Shown here: in pieces, positions 20,055 through 29,195 of the stretch
Numbering within the stretch: position 1 is the stretch's first letter
Layout: each line of letters opens with the position of its first letter
Assembly (NCBI RefSeq): GCF_001634285.1
Contig: NZ_CP015438.1
Coordinates: 2,244,001 to 2,308,000 of the forward strand
Origin: Anoxybacillus amylolyticus
Lineage (GTDB): Bacteria > Bacillota > Bacilli > Bacillales > Anoxybacillaceae
DNA length: 64,000 nt
Direction: 5' to 3'
Translations under genes and position numbers: made by a program
Notes under the pieces: generated by a model
Database searches by the model: none
Seen by the model: the letters and a program-made list of their open reading frames with translations, nothing else
What the model was told of the DNA's origin: nothing

Positions 20055-21560
20055 CTAGTACATCGCTGATAATCGCATGATCTCTTCTTGAGATGTTGCA
20101 GCAGTATCGACGATCCCGGCTGCTCGTCCGTTGCTCATCACTAAAATCCGGTCAGTAACCCCTAGTAATTCCGGCATTTCTGAAGAAACCATAATAATCC
20201 CTTTTCCTTCTTCGGCCAACTTGTTAATTAACTGATAAATTTCAAATTTTGCCCCCACATCAATGCCGCGTGTTGGCTCGTCTAACAATAAAATTTCCGG
20301 TTTTGTCAGTAACCACCTTCCAATGATCACTTTTTGTTGATTTCCGCCCGATAAACTCCGGATCGGTGTTTTTTGCGAAGGAGTTTTTACTTTCATTGCA
20401 TCGATAACCCATTTTGTATCACTAGACGCCTTACGATCAGATACAAACAACCCTTTTGTCCGATATTGGCGGAGATTCGCGATTATCGAGTTAAATCCGA
20501 CACTAAGGTCAGGGTATATGCCTGTTGTCCTTCTTTCTTCCGTCACAAGCGCAAACCCATTTTTAATTGCCTCTTGTGGAGAGTTGTTTTTAATGACTCG
20601 GCCATGAAGTTCGATTGTACCGGATTGAATGGCTCTCAGCCCGAATAGCGATTCAAGCAACTCTGTACGCTTTGATCCAACTAATCCCGCAATACCTAAA
20701 ATTTCCCCTTTTCTTAATTCAAAACTGACATTAGAAAAAGAGGGTTGTGTTTCCGCTGTCAAATTCGTTACCTTTAAAATTACATCCCCTGGTTTATTTG
20801 TTTTCGAAGGAAACCGTTGCGACAAATCTCTTCCTACCATAAGTCTAATAATTTCATCTGTCGTTAACTCCTTAGCACTTTTCGTAGTAATATATTGACC
20901 ATCCCTCATAATTGTAACTTCATCAGATATTTTTAAGATTTCTTCCATTTTATGGGAGATGTAAATAATACCAATATTGTCTTTTTTTAATCTGTGGATA
21001 ATGTTAAACAAATGCTCTACTTCTTTTTCTGTAAGCGACGATGTTGGCTCGTCCATCACAATGACTTTCGATTGATAAGAAACCGCTTTAGCGATTTCCA
21101 CCATCTGCATCTCAGAAACAGATAGAGTGCTGACCCTTCTGCGTGGATCAATATGGATATCAAGGCTTTTAAAAATTTCTAGCGTGCTGTCATACATTTT
21201 CTTTTCATCTATGAAAACGCCTTTTTTCGGGTAACGACCTAACCAAATATTATCCATCACACTCCGTTGACGTACTTGGTTAAGCTCTTGGTGTACCATG
21301 GAAACCCCATTTTCTAGCGCTTGTTTCGAATTTTCGAATGCTACTTCTTTTCCATCAAACAAAATTTGACCTTCATCCATCGAATAAATCCCAAATAAAC
21401 ATTTCATTAAAGTAGATTTACCCGCACCATTTTCACCCATTAATGCATGAACTGTCCCAGGTTTAACTTTCAACGAAACGTTTTGTAGAGCAATTACTCC
21501 TGGAAATCTCTTTGTTATATTTTTCATTTCCAATATATAAGCAGCGCTAGATGATGCCAT
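20055..21560 (-). CDS. mglA: Galactose/methyl-galactoside ABC transporter ATPase
   Basis: A 501-residue protein with two fused ABC domains. The N-terminal one is canonical (Walker [10 protein letters not shown], Walker [10 protein letters not shown]). The second has a degenerate Walker A (GLVGSKRTE) but a good Walker B ([14 protein letters not shown]), as usual in the CUT2 family. ATG 21560 is chosen because GGAGG lies 7 nt upstream; the open frame extends 24 codons further without support. Separated from mglB by a strong hairpin. Confidence 0.93.
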   Translation of the reverse strand: MASSSAAYILEMKNITKRFPGVIALQNVSLKVKPGTVHALMGENGAGKSTLMKCLFGIYSMDEGQILFDGKEVAFENSKQALENGVSMVHQELNQVRQRSVMDNIWLGRYPKKGVFIDEKKMYDSTLEIFKSLDIHIDPRRRVSTLSVSEMQMVEIAKAVSYQSKVIVMDEPTSSLTEKEVEHLFNIIHRLKKDNIGIIYISHKMEEILKISDEVTIMRDGQYITTKSAKELTTDEIIRLMVGRDLSQRFPSKTNKPGDVILKVTNLTAETQPSFSNVSFELRKGEILGIAGLVGSKRTELLESLFGLRAIQSGTIELHGRVIKNNSPQEAIKNGFALVTEERRTTGIYPDLSVGFNSIIANLRQYRTKGLFVSDRKASSDTKWVIDAMKVKTPSQKTPIRSLSGGNQQKVIIGRWLLTKPEILLLDEPTRGIDVGAKFEIYQLINKLAEEGKGIIMVSSEMPELLGVTDRILVMSNGRAAGIVDTAATSQEEIMRLSAMY

Positions 21561-21660
21561 TCTTAAACCTCCTAGACAAACCGTGTTAAAAATAGGACTT
21601 ATTTTAAAATGGTCTTCGTACCGAAATAGCATTGTATGCCGAACTTTGGAAATTTCTATT

Positions 21661-21710
21661 GAGATAGCGCCTTAGTCATCATGAATTCTACTACACTAAG
21701 GCGCTATCTC
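21661..21710. other. Perfect 16-bp inverted repeat between mglB and mglA
   Basis: GAGATAGCGCCTTAGT (21661-21676) and its exact reverse complement (21695-21710) enclose an 18-nt loop. No T-run follows on the minus strand, so it is more likely an mRNA-stabilising or partial-stop hairpin that raises mglB expression over mglA and mglC than a full terminator. Confidence 0.7.
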
Positions 21711-21723
21711 TAATTAACATATC

Positions 21724-22782
21724 TTATTTATAAGCATCTTTACCTACTTGGATATTATCTTTTGTAATTCCAACATAAGGTACACGAACGGCTTTTGTTT
21801 TATCTAATTTCCATTCCGTTCCTTCCAATACATCTTTCCCTTTCGCTGCGTTTGTCGCGAGTTCAATAGTTGCCTTTCCTTGATTTTTCGCATCATTCAA
21901 TACAGTACCAATCATCTTTCCTTTTTCGATCATTTCAAGCGCTTCTGGAATGGCATCAACACCAACTACCGGAACAAATTTATCCCCATTAAAATACCCT
22001 GCTTTTTCAAGCGAAGCGATCGCACCAAGTGCCATAGCGTCATTATTACAAATAACAAATTCTATCTTGTCATTAAACTTAGAAATCCAAGCATCCATTT
22101 TTTCCGTTGCCTTTGTCGCGTCCCACATAGCAGTATCCATTGCTAACTCTTCCACTTGAATACCTTTTTGTTTAATCGTTTCGATGGAATATTTTGTACG
22201 TGCTTCGGCATCAGGGTGTCCCGGTTCCCCTTTCAACAGTACGTATTGAATTTTCCCATCCTTGTTTTTGTCATATTTATCTTTATTCGCTTCCCATGCC
22301 TTAGCAATTAATTCCCCTTGAATAATACCTGACTCTGCTGAATTTGTTCCTACATAATATGCTTTATCATAACTAGCTAATACATTGGCATCTGGCTCTT
22401 TGTTAAAGAAGATAACGGGAATATTTTTAGCTTTCGCCTTGTCAATCACGGTTTGGGCAGCTTTTGGATCTACTAAGTTAATCGCTAATGCTTTTGCGCC
22501 TTTCGCTATTAACGTATCGATTTGCTCAATTTGTTTCGCTTGGTCGTTTTGCGAGTCGTTCAACATAAGGTTTATTTTTCCTTTTGCCGTTTCCTCCATC
22601 GCACGACGTACATATGACATAAAGTTGTCATCAAATTTGTAAATGGTTGCTCCAACTGTAGGAAGGGCATTATCACTATTTGTATTTTTAGCGTCATTCG
22701 TTGTACTACTGCATCCCGTAGCTAGCAGAATGCTAGAGGCAACTGTCAAAGATAAAATCAATCCTTTTTTGTTTTTAAACAT
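21724..22782 (-). CDS. mglB: Galactose-binding lipoprotein of the mgl transporter
   Basis: A 352-residue extracytoplasmic solute-binding lipoprotein. The signal peptide ends in lipobox LATGC with Cys24 as lipid attachment site. A calcium-loop-like DKNKDGKIQ (about 160) and the ligand-side motifs NNDAMALGA and [11 protein letters not shown] match the MglB type. It captures galactose or glucose outside the membrane and delivers it to MglC. The ATG follows GAAGGGGG. First gene of its operon, with a promoter about 180 nt upstream. Confidence 0.93.
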   Translation of the reverse strand: MFKNKKGLILSLTVASSILLATGCSSTTNDAKNTNSDNALPTVGATIYKFDDNFMSYVRRAMEETAKGKINLMLNDSQNDQAKQIEQIDTLIAKGAKALAINLVDPKAAQTVIDKAKAKNIPVIFFNKEPDANVLASYDKAYYVGTNSAESGIIQGELIAKAWEANKDKYDKNKDGKIQYVLLKGEPGHPDAEARTKYSIETIKQKGIQVEELAMDTAMWDATKATEKMDAWISKFNDKIEFVICNNDAMALGAIASLEKAGYFNGDKFVPVVGVDAIPEALEMIEKGKMIGTVLNDAKNQGKATIELATNAAKGKDVLEGTEWKLDKTKAVRVPYVGITKDNIQVGKDAYK

Positions 22783-22821
22783 ATTAAGTCCCCCTTCACT
22801 TTACATAATTGCACCTTGTTT

Positions 22822-22837
22822 ATGTAAGCCCTTACAT
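22822..22837. promoter_or_regulatory. cre-like palindrome in the mglB leader
   Basis: ATGTAAGCCCTTACAT is a perfect palindrome in its arms. It matches the catabolite-control (CcpA) consensus TGWAANCGNTNWCA except that the central CG is CC. It lies about 125 nt downstream of the predicted start, a position at which CcpA acts as a roadblock. Confidence 0.5.
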
Positions 22838-22948
22838 AAAAGATGCTATAAAAGACAGTCCCGAAAACTCGTTATCCAACAAAACATAAGATTCGTATAA
22901 AAAATCCCGAAAACCTTTATAGTCACCCCCTCCCATTAAGTTAATTTT

Positions 22949-22996
22949 TACTTAAACTTTTAAGTAGAATATAACAAAAAACTATTACGTTATCAA
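22949..22996 (-). promoter_or_regulatory. mglBAC promoter with operator-like palindrome at the start site
   Basis: On the minus strand TTGATA (22991-22996) and TATATT (22968-22973) are 17 bp apart, putting the start near 22961. The 18-bp palindrome TACTTAAACTTTTAAGTA (22949-22966) spans it, a typical repressor site. The galK start region contains a related core (TACTATAAAAGTA), so one regulator may act on both. Confidence 0.65.
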
Positions 22997-23079
22997 TGCT
23001 TTTTTAGAAATATTTACACCTTTTAACTATACTTAGTGTTTTTTGAGCTTCCATCCCTCAAACAAAGCAGCCGCACCTT

Positions 23080-23177
23080 GCGCCATGTTTAATAAAATCG
23101 CCGAAGCAGGGAAAATGCTGTATCGAAAAAGGAGAGTGTTGGAGAAAATTGCTCAATTAGAAACCGGTGCCGAATGA
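23080..23177 (+). pseudogene. 3' remnant of a second EcsC-family gene
   Basis: Reads AMFNK, then IAEAGKMLYRKRRVLEK and QLETGAE to a TGA stop. It matches the last 35 codons of the gene at 18123-18905, with 53 nt identical in a row and a 15-nt deletion. No upstream coding part is present. Its own terminator survives. With the intact copy it brackets the mgl operon. Confidence 0.8.
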
Positions 23178-23194
23178 GACACCGGTTTTATTTT
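23161..23194 (+). terminator. Terminator left from the EcsC remnant
   Basis: Nine-bp stem AAACCGGTG / CACCGGTTT with a 10-nt loop, followed by TATTTTTT. The stop codon of the remnant lies in the loop. Confidence 0.8.
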
Positions 23195-23244
23195 TTAGAC
23201 GCCTCCACAAATAATAGGAAAAAATCTCGCCAATTATTAATGGT

Positions 23245-23379
23245 TAATCAACGCTTCTAAGCCTCCATACTACGCTAACGAAATCGCCATGGCGTTCTGG
23301 CACATTGAGCCCCACATACATCAGTTCATCTCCGCCATACACTTCCCCGGTACCAATGATTTCGTACTGTTTATTCGGA
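23245..23379 (-). pseudogene. C-terminal remnant of a probable GH36 alpha-galactosidase
   Basis: A 44-codon open stretch on the minus strand reads in pieces NKQYEIIGTGEVYGG, DELMYVGLNVP and HGDFVSVVWRLRSVD, ending in TAA at 23245. The GTGxxYGGDELMxxGL pattern followed by GDF is what I recognise from the C-terminal beta-domain of GH36 alpha-galactosidases. The coding stretch is cut at about 23378 by the end of the IS200/IS605 element; no upstream part is seen on the other side. Fits a larger ancestral galactoside locus. Family assignment is from memory. Confidence 0.55.
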
Positions 23380-23384
23380 TTTTA

Positions 23385-23600
23385 GCCCTTTCAGCCGTTT
23401 GAACCTCTCATGGCTAAAGCCACGAGATTCTTGGGTAGTCTGTTCTACCGAACAGAATTAGTACATGATGTACCACCAAGCTATCCCCGCAGTCCCTGCG
23501 GTTCCTGCGATGATGCAGATAGTAGTCTTTTGCCTTCGGCAAGAATATTCAAACTTGCGTTTATGTCTCTATCCCATTTGCTATGGCAAGAAGGACATTC
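23385..23600 (-). ncRNA. Predicted omega-RNA region at the tnpB 3' end
   Basis: TnpB proteins use a guide RNA made from the 3' end of tnpB and the right end of the element. Here this region includes the hairpins TGTTC-GGTA-GAACA and CTCGTGGCTTTAGCCATGAG on the minus strand. The limits are approximate; the placement is by family analogy, not by a recognised covariance model. Confidence 0.4.
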
Positions 23601-24614
23601 CCATTGTCGCAAGTTAAGATTTTTAACCTCTTTGCTTTGGTATCCACAACACGAACAAAGCTGAGAGGAAGCAAATGTTTTACCTACAACAACGACAGTA
23701 CGTCCATACCACTTTGCTTTATACTCAAGCATGGTTCTGAATGGATACCAAGATACTTCGCTAATCGCTTTCGCAAGTTGGTGGTTCTTCATCATGTTAG
23801 ACACTTGCAAATCTTCCATCGCAATGATGTCGTGGTTTTTGACAATATGCGTTGAAATCTTTTGCAAGTAATCTGTTCGGGCATTTGCAATGCGTTCATG
23901 GATTCGAGCAACCTTCACTCGTTGCTTATTCCAGTTTGAAGAACCTTTTACACGTCTGGAAAGAATACGATGTGCTTTCGCTAATTTTTCTTCAAGTTTA
24001 CGAAACCACTTTGGATTTTCGTATCTTGTATTATCAGAAAGAATAGCGAAATCCTTTCGCCCAACATCGATACCAACTTCTTTGTTTGTTTTCGGCAATG
24101 GTTGTACGTCTGTTTCTACTAACAACGAAACAAAGTATTTACCGGAAGGATTGCGTCTCATCGTAGCGTTCAAAATACGTCCTTCTACTTCTCTTGATTT
24201 TGCAAAACGAACAAGACCAAGTTTTGGTAGCTTGATGTGTTTATCAAGCACAACAATATTTCCATTTGTGTATTTAGTTGTATACGATTGAACGTTATTC
24301 TTTTTAGACTTGAATCGCGGTTTATTATTTTGCTTTTTGAGGTAGCGGTCAAACGCATCCGCTAAATGACGAAGCGAACTTTGTAAAGCGATACTGTCCA
24401 CTTCTTTTAGACAAGTTAATTCTTTCTTTAATTGAGTTAATAGTGAGGAACAAGCGTTGTAAGTCAATCCTTTGCCTGTTTCTTTATATGTTTCATTCCA
24501 CTTCACCAAGAAATGATTGAACACAAAACGAGAACAACCAATTGTTTTAGCGATTAAGATTTCTTGCTCTTTGGTTGGATAGATACGGAATTTGTACGCT
24601 TTATTTACTAACAT
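23481..24614 (-). CDS. tnpB: TnpB RNA-guided endonuclease
   Basis: A 377-residue protein with an N-terminal helix-turn-helix region, RuvC-like nuclease acids in GIDVGRKDF (Asp about 183), [10 protein letters not shown] (Glu about 267) and [10 protein letters not shown] (Asp about 348), and a Cys4 zinc finger (CSCCG and CPSC, about 312-338). All catalytic residues are present, so nuclease function is plausible. ATG 24614 opens [14 protein letters not shown], the usual TnpB start; the longer frame runs back into tnpA. Confidence 0.9.
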   Translation of the reverse strand: MLVNKAYKFRIYPTKEQEILIAKTIGCSRFVFNHFLVKWNETYKETGKGLTYNACSSLLTQLKKELTCLKEVDSIALQSSLRHLADAFDRYLKKQNNKPRFKSKKNNVQSYTTKYTNGNIVVLDKHIKLPKLGLVRFAKSREVEGRILNATMRRNPSGKYFVSLLVETDVQPLPKTNKEVGIDVGRKDFAILSDNTRYENPKWFRKLEEKLAKAHRILSRRVKGSSNWNKQRVKVARIHERIANARTDYLQKISTHIVKNHDIIAMEDLQVSNMMKNHQLAKAISEVSWYPFRTMLEYKAKWYGRTVVVVGKTFASSQLCSCCGYQSKEVKNLNLRQWECPSCHSKWDRDINASLNILAEGKRLLSASSQEPQGLRG

Positions 24615-24619
24615 TGATT

Positions 24620-25018
24620 TCACCTCACTTTCTGATTTTGAATATATTGTCGTAGTTGCGCTTCCATGTGTTCTCTTACGGTTGCCACAAAATAAGAAGG
24701 ATTCCAAATATTCCCTCCCCATAGCTTCTTTTTTAACTGCGGGAACTCTTTAAATAGCAACCTTGCGGAAACACCTTTTAACGCTTTGATGATATTCGGA
24801 ATGGAATGTTGCGGATTGCAATCAATCAAGAGATGGACGTGGTCACCATCACTTTCAATTTCTGAAATCGTGAACCCATTATCTGTGGCCATCTGATTCA
24901 GTATCTCTTTTCATCTTGTGTCTATATCACCAAGTAATACTTTATGGCGATATTTCACATACCATACAATATGGTATTGGATAGAGCATATTCTCTCTCA
25001 TGTTTGACTTCTGCCATG
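24620..25018 (-). pseudogene. Y1 transposase TnpA, inactivated
   Basis: From ATG 25018 the reading MAEVKHER is followed by a frameshift, after which IQYHIVWYVKYRHKVLLGDIDTR can be read in pieces (about 24925-24995), then an in-frame TGA in place of a sense codon, then KEILNQMATDNG and the rest to 24620. The HUH motif (HVHLLID) and the tyrosine region (QLRQYIQ) survive downstream. One frameshift and one nonsense codon make it non-functional unless recoded. Confidence 0.85.
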
Positions 25019-25199
25019 TTATCCACCTCAACCATAGGATAACATATGTTAAATATTTTTTAATTCATCACCGCTAAATATCAGTGTTTTTGTTAATTGA
25101 TAAGTTAATATATGTCGGGAAATTGACGTGTCAAAAGACACGCCTTGTCCAAAGCCGATTCATCTCATGACTAAAGTCACGAGTGTTCTCGGCTAATTC

Positions 25200-25239
25200 A
25201 TAAAATAAATTCGGTTGCCTAGATTCGTCTAGACAACCG
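25200..25239 (-). terminator. glpD terminator
   Basis: On the minus strand a 12-bp stem with one mismatch, CGGTTGTCTAGA / TCTAGGCAACCG (25212-25239), is followed by AATTTATTTT. It starts 17 nt after the glpD stop codon. Confidence 0.8.
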
Positions 25240-25255
25240 AGTCGTTTAAAACGCC

Positions 25256-26887
25256 TTAATTTATGTGTCCCACTGCCTCTTTCAACGCTGTTTCTAGTTC
25301 TTCTGTATACTCCCGCGTCAGCTCCTCCGTCCATTGCAAATGCTCGGCCATAAAGCGAATGACGGCGTCTTTCCATGTCCGCACCCATTGAATGTTAAAC
25401 AAAAGAGCGCCGGTGCGGCGGATGAAGTAATCAGAAGGTTTGACGGCCATTTCATCTTCAATGGCGTATAAAAGCGTCGCAAACACGTCGCGCGAAAGCC
25501 CGCAGTTTTCTTCATAATCCTTGCTTAATGCAAATAAGCGGTCAACGTTCGTTCCGTATTGTTTCGCCAAGCGTTCTCCTTCTGCTTTCGTAAAGCCGTA
25601 GCGCGTCGCTTCTTCCGCTTTTTGCGCAATAAACGCAGGCAATTCGGCGGAACCACCGACATCGCCGCCGGAAATCGGCAAATGCTTCGTTTGGCAAGGA
25701 CGGAACGCCAATCCTTCTTCTTTATCCAACTGTTTGGCGACCAAATCAACGACCGTTTCTGCCATTTTTCGGTATCCGGTTAGCTTTCCACCCGCAATTG
25801 TCACAAGCCCTGAAGGAGATTGCCAAATTTCATCTTTCCGGGAAATTTCCGATGGATTTTTTCCCTCTTCGTAAATAAGCGGCCGCACTCCCGCCCAGCT
25901 TGATTCAATATGTCCTGCCGTCACCCGCACCGACGGAAACATATAATGAATCGCTTGCAGCAAATAGTTGCGGTCTTCGGCTGTCATTATTGGATGTGCA
26001 AGATCGCCGTCGTAAAACGTATCGGTCGTGCCGACATACGTTTTCCCATCGCGCGGAATGGCAAACACCATCCGTCCGTCCGGTGTGTCGAAATATACAG
26101 CTTGTTTCAACGGAAAATGGTTTTGGTCGATGACAATATGAACGCCTTTTGTAATTTTTAACATTTTCCCATGTTTCGAACCGTCTTTTTCCCGCAAATC
26201 ATCGACCCATGGCCCTGCTGCGTTAATCACCTTTTTCGCTCGAACCGTGTACGTTTGACCAGTAAGTTCATCGCGGCAGCGCGCCCCGACGACGCGTCCG
26301 TTTTCGTACACAAACGCTTCTGCTTTGACGTAATTTGCGACGTCTGCACCGCACTCGACCGCTTTTTTCAACACTTCGATCGTTAAGCGGGCATCGTCGG
26401 TTCGGTATTCGACATAGTATCCGCCGCCAATAAGCGCGTCTTGTTTCAACAGCGGTTCTTTTTGTAGCGTTTCCTCCTTATTTAACATCGTCCGGCGCTC
26501 ACTTCGTTTTACTCCCGCTAAATGGTCGTACACCCATAGTCCAACCGATGTGCTCCATTTGCCAAACGTCCCGTCTTTATAAATCGGCAACAACATCCAC
26601 TCCGGCGTCGTTACATGCGGACCGTTTTCGTACACAATCGCCCGCTCTTTTCCAACTTCGGCGACCATTTTCACCTCGAATTGCTTCAAATAACGAAGCC
26701 CTCCATGCACCAGTTTCGTCGAACGGCTCGATGTCCCTGCTGCGAAATCTTGCATTTCCACTAACGCCGTTTTCAACCCGCGCGTTGCTGCATCCAACGC
26801 AATGCCACATCCCGTAATCCCACCACCAATAATAAGCACATCGTAATATTCTCTGCCCATTTTTTCTAACATGATCGGACGTTTCAT
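25256..26887 (-). CDS. glpD: Aerobic glycerol-3-phosphate dehydrogenase
   Basis: A 543-residue FAD-dependent membrane-peripheral enzyme oxidising glycerol-3-phosphate to dihydroxyacetone phosphate and passing electrons to quinone. The FAD-binding motif is [12 protein letters not shown] (about 18-29); [16 protein letters not shown] (about 52-67) and [16 protein letters not shown] (about 375-390) are GlpD signatures. Length fits B. subtilis GlpD (about 555). The ATG follows GGGGGAGGAG. The leader has a terminator of the GlpP-controlled type and glpP is next upstream; glpF and glpK are not in the window. Confidence 0.96.
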   Translation of the reverse strand: MKRPIMLEKMGREYYDVLIIGGGITGCGIALDAATRGLKTALVEMQDFAAGTSSRSTKLVHGGLRYLKQFEVKMVAEVGKERAIVYENGPHVTTPEWMLLPIYKDGTFGKWSTSVGLWVYDHLAGVKRSERRTMLNKEETLQKEPLLKQDALIGGGYYVEYRTDDARLTIEVLKKAVECGADVANYVKAEAFVYENGRVVGARCRDELTGQTYTVRAKKVINAAGPWVDDLREKDGSKHGKMLKITKGVHIVIDQNHFPLKQAVYFDTPDGRMVFAIPRDGKTYVGTTDTFYDGDLAHPIMTAEDRNYLLQAIHYMFPSVRVTAGHIESSWAGVRPLIYEEGKNPSEISRKDEIWQSPSGLVTIAGGKLTGYRKMAETVVDLVAKQLDKEEGLAFRPCQTKHLPISGGDVGGSAELPAFIAQKAEEATRYGFTKAEGERLAKQYGTNVDRLFALSKDYEENCGLSRDVFATLLYAIEDEMAVKPSDYFIRRTGALLFNIQWVRTWKDAVIRFMAEHLQWTEELTREYTEELETALKEAVGHIN

Positions 26888-26910
26888 CGTTTCTCCTCCC
26901 CCTTTTTAAA

Positions 26911-26970
26911 AGCAAAAAGAGACCACAACAAACACGACAAGCCTTTGCTTATCATGTATGCATGGTCTCT
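26911..26970 (-). promoter_or_regulatory. glpD leader terminator, probable GlpP antitermination site
   Basis: In the minus-strand leader AGAGACCA (26963-26970) pairs with TGGTCTCT (26918-26925), and the second arm runs straight into a T-tract, about 25 nt before the glpD ribosome site. In B. subtilis GlpP with glycerol-3-phosphate prevents termination at such a structure. The adjacent glpP gene supports the same role here. Confidence 0.75.
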
Positions 26971-27003
26971 CCTAATCTCCTGACATGGTATTAACTTGCT
27001 TTT

Positions 27004-27032
27004 ATTATAACGAAAATCCCCTCATTTGGCTA
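27004..27032 (-). promoter_or_regulatory. Possible glpD promoter
   Basis: A perfect TATAAT (27004-27009) lies upstream of the leader hairpin with a weak TAGCCA 17 bp further. It would allow glpD transcription separate from glpP. The -35 match is only 4 of 6. Confidence 0.45.
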
Positions 27033-27044
27033 GCGAAAAAATCG

Positions 27045-27602
27045 TTAGCGCACCGCCGCATAATGTTCCCATAGCGCTTTGTTTGACGTCGTAACTGCGG
27101 TCGCTCCAGCTAAGAACGCCTGCTCCACATCATCAACCGTCCGCACAAGCCCGCCTGCCAAAATCGAGAGGCCTGTCCGCTCTTTTACTTCTTGAATGAC
27201 ATGCGGCATCGCCCCTGGCATCACTTCAATAAAGTCCGGATTTGTTTTCTCAATCAACTGGTAACTTTTTTCAAGCGCGTGCGAATCTAATAGGAAAATG
27301 CGCTGAATGGCTAACACCTTTTTTTGCTTTGCTTTTATAATCACACTTCCCCTTGTCGAAATTAACCCATATGGCTTAAATTCTTGGCACAAATATTCCG
27401 TAGCATACTCATCATGGCTCAGCCCTTGGATTAAATCGGCATGAAGCAGTAGCTTTTTCTCACATTGGCGCGCATAGTGAAACACGCTTTTTAGCTGCGA
27501 AAGATGCAATTCAAGCAATACCCCAACGTCGTATGGACTTCGCAAAAACACTTCAAAATCTTTCATCGTTTTCATTGCAGGAATGATTTTTTGCGAATTC
27601 AA
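27045..27602 (-). CDS. glpP: Glycerol operon antiterminator
   Basis: A 185-residue TIM-barrel-like RNA-binding regulator. Family motifs seen are LLHADLIQGL (about 51-60), FIEVMPGAMP (about 123-132) and ILAGGLVRTVDDV (about 147-159). It binds leader mRNA in the presence of glycerol-3-phosphate and prevents termination. The start is a TTG at 27602 with GGGGCG upstream. It follows the 51-codon ORF by 12 nt, so it may be expressed with the two-component system above it. Confidence 0.92.
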   Translation of the reverse strand: MNSQKIIPAMKTMKDFEVFLRSPYDVGVLLELHLSQLKSVFHYARQCEKKLLLHADLIQGLSHDEYATEYLCQEFKPYGLISTRGSVIIKAKQKKVLAIQRIFLLDSHALEKSYQLIEKTNPDFIEVMPGAMPHVIQEVKERTGLSILAGGLVRTVDDVEQAFLAGATAVTTSNKALWEHYAAVR

Positions 27603-27614
27603 AAAAATCGCCCC

Positions 27615-27770
27615 TTACTCATGATTTTTCGCCGCTTCTGCCGCCACTGTGCATGTCGTAAGCAACGCCCTCGGCTTGCAAGCGCTTATTTTAATCCCCC
27701 GCTTTTGAAATTTCTCAATGACGTGCTGAATTTCCTTCTTTTGTCGATTGCTATGCAAATGCTCTTCCAT
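27615..27770 (-). CDS. 51-residue small basic protein between kinase and glpP
   Basis: ATG 27770 lies 6 nt after an AAAGGTGAG site that overlaps the kinase stop codon. The product begins MEEHLHSNRQKKEIQ and ends AEAAKNHE, is strongly charged and helical-looking, and has two cysteines. I do not recognise it. The tight spacing to both neighbours (6 nt to the kinase stop, 12 nt to glpP) supports translation and cotranscription. It could be an accessory factor of the signalling pair or a small regulator of glpP translation. Confidence 0.55.
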   Translation of the reverse strand: MEEHLHSNRQKKEIQHVIEKFQKRGIKISACKPRALLTTCTVAAEAAKNHE

Positions 27771-27776
27771 CTCTTC

Positions 27777-29195
27777 TCACCTTTCTTCGATATCTTTACT
27801 TTTCGCTTTCGGAAGAAACAGCTCTACTGTTGTCCCTACTCCGACCTCGCTTTCCATCACAATTTGGCCGCCGTATTTATCGACAATTTCTTTTGCAATG
27901 GCAAGCCCAAGCCCTACTCCGCCTTTCTCGCGACTCCTCGCTTTATCCACTCGATAAAACCGTAAAAACACTTTTTCTAATTCGTCACGCGGTATCCCGA
28001 TTCCTTTGTCACGAACAGAAATCGATACGTATTTTCCTTCCTCTTTCAGTCGGATTATGATTTCTTTTTCGTGCTGAGAATATTTGACCGCATTATCCAG
28101 TAAAATTAGCAGCAGCTGCTCAAGATGATGCTTCGCGATCCGTACAAGCACCTTCTCTCCTACCTCATCAATAATAGAAAACCGAAAACTTGGATGAAGA
28201 ACGCGGAAGTTTTTAATAATTTGCTCCGCAGCTTCTTTCGGAGCAGTCGGCTGGAATTCCAACGGGATCGCAAGCGCTTCCGCATGAGATAAATCTAAAA
28301 GCTCAAGCACAAGCTTTTTTAAGCGATATACTTCTTGCACCGCTGCTTCTAGCGATTCCTCCAAAATCTCGGGGTTGTGTTTTCCCCATCGCTTTAACAG
28401 CGAAAGATGGCCTTCTAAAATGGCAATTGGCGTCCGCAATTCGTGTGAAGCATCTTCGATAAACTGCTTTTGCTGACGAAATGAATGTTCAATTTCATCC
28501 ATCATCTCATTAAACATTGCCATTAGCTGCGACATTTCATCATTCGCAGCCGGAACGTCGATGCGTTCTTCAAATCCGTTCTTTTTAATGTTGCGCATCG
28601 TGTTTGTGACCGCTTGCAGACGCCCAACGAAATGGTTGGCGATAAATCGTCCGAACGACGCGCTCATGAACATTGCCACCATTCCGATGAACGTCATAAT
28701 AAAAAAAATCGTATTAATCATTTGTTGGAACTTCACAAGGTGGCGGACAACTTCAATCGTTCCGTTTATCCGCGAAACATGTAACGGCTTACGTAAAATA
28801 ACTGAGCGCTCATCGTCTACTAAATGGTAATTCACTTCTAATTTTTCCGGTTTTCCTGCTGGGAAAAGCGAAACGGAAACATGGTTAGAAACGGATACGA
28901 CCACATTTCCTTTTTCGTCTAAAATACGGATCGCTTGATATTTTTCATTTAGCTTTTCGAGCAACGGTTTGCTTTGACGAATATCGTCCCAAGATAAATT
29001 ACGTTTCTCTCCATAATAAGTTTCAATTTCTTCAACTGTTTTTTCTATCGCTTTTTCTTCACCGTTCAACAGCCAATGCTTCACCGTTTCGTATTGCAAC
29101 CACGTAAACAAAAAATAAACGATAAAAATCACTGCCGCCGAAAGAACGGTGAGCTTCCATTTTAATGAGACGTTTTCTAAACGAAAAAGTTTCAT
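27777..29195 (-). CDS. Sensor histidine kinase, second YkoH/ArlS-type paralogue
   Basis: A 472-residue membrane kinase: helices at about 14-34 and 160-183 around an extracytoplasmic domain, HAMP, HisKA with DASHELRTPIAIL (phospho-His about 250), then LLDNAVKYS, DKGIGIP and GGVGLGLAIAK in the ATPase domain. It shares with the kinase at 4602-5984 the run RWGKHxP after the His box and the FYRVDKARSR segment, so the two are recent paralogues. It overlaps its regulator gene by 4 nt. The signal is unknown. Confidence 0.88.
   Translation of the reverse strand: MKLFRLENVSLKWKLTVLSAAVIFIVYFLFTWLQYETVKHWLLNGEEKAIEKTVEEIETYYGEKRNLSWDDIRQSKPLLEKLNEKYQAIRILDEKGNVVVSVSNHVSVSLFPAGKPEKLEVNYHLVDDERSVILRKPLHVSRINGTIEVVRHLVKFQQMINTIFFIMTFIGMVAMFMSASFGRFIANHFVGRLQAVTNTMRNIKKNGFEERIDVPAANDEMSQLMAMFNEMMDEIEHSFRQQKQFIEDASHELRTPIAILEGHLSLLKRWGKHNPEILEESLEAAVQEVYRLKKLVLELLDLSHAEALAIPLEFQPTAPKEAAEQIIKNFRVLHPSFRFSIIDEVGEKVLVRIAKHHLEQLLLILLDNAVKYSQHEKEIIIRLKEEGKYVSISVRDKGIGIPRDELEKVFLRFYRVDKARSREKGGVGLGLAIAKEIVDKYGGQIVMESEVGVGTTVELFLPKAKSKDIEER

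Larger units (their letters stand above)
23380..25200 (-). mobile_element. IS200/IS605-family element, tnpA dead, tnpB intact
   Basis: tnpA and tnpB follow one another on the minus strand. Both ends carry the subterminal hairpin expected for this family: CTCATGGCTAAAGCCACGAG (23406-23425) and CTCATGACTAAAGTCACGAG (25164-25183). These elements have no terminal inverted repeats and make no target duplication, so the outer limits are approximate. Because the serine/tyrosine-independent HUH transposase gene is broken, the element cannot move by itself. Confidence 0.8.

Noticed and set aside
23239-23254. TTAATGGTTAATCAAC, resembling a MITE terminal repeat
   Set aside because: It is the stop region of the alpha-galactosidase remnant, and no partner end or hairpin core lies nearby.
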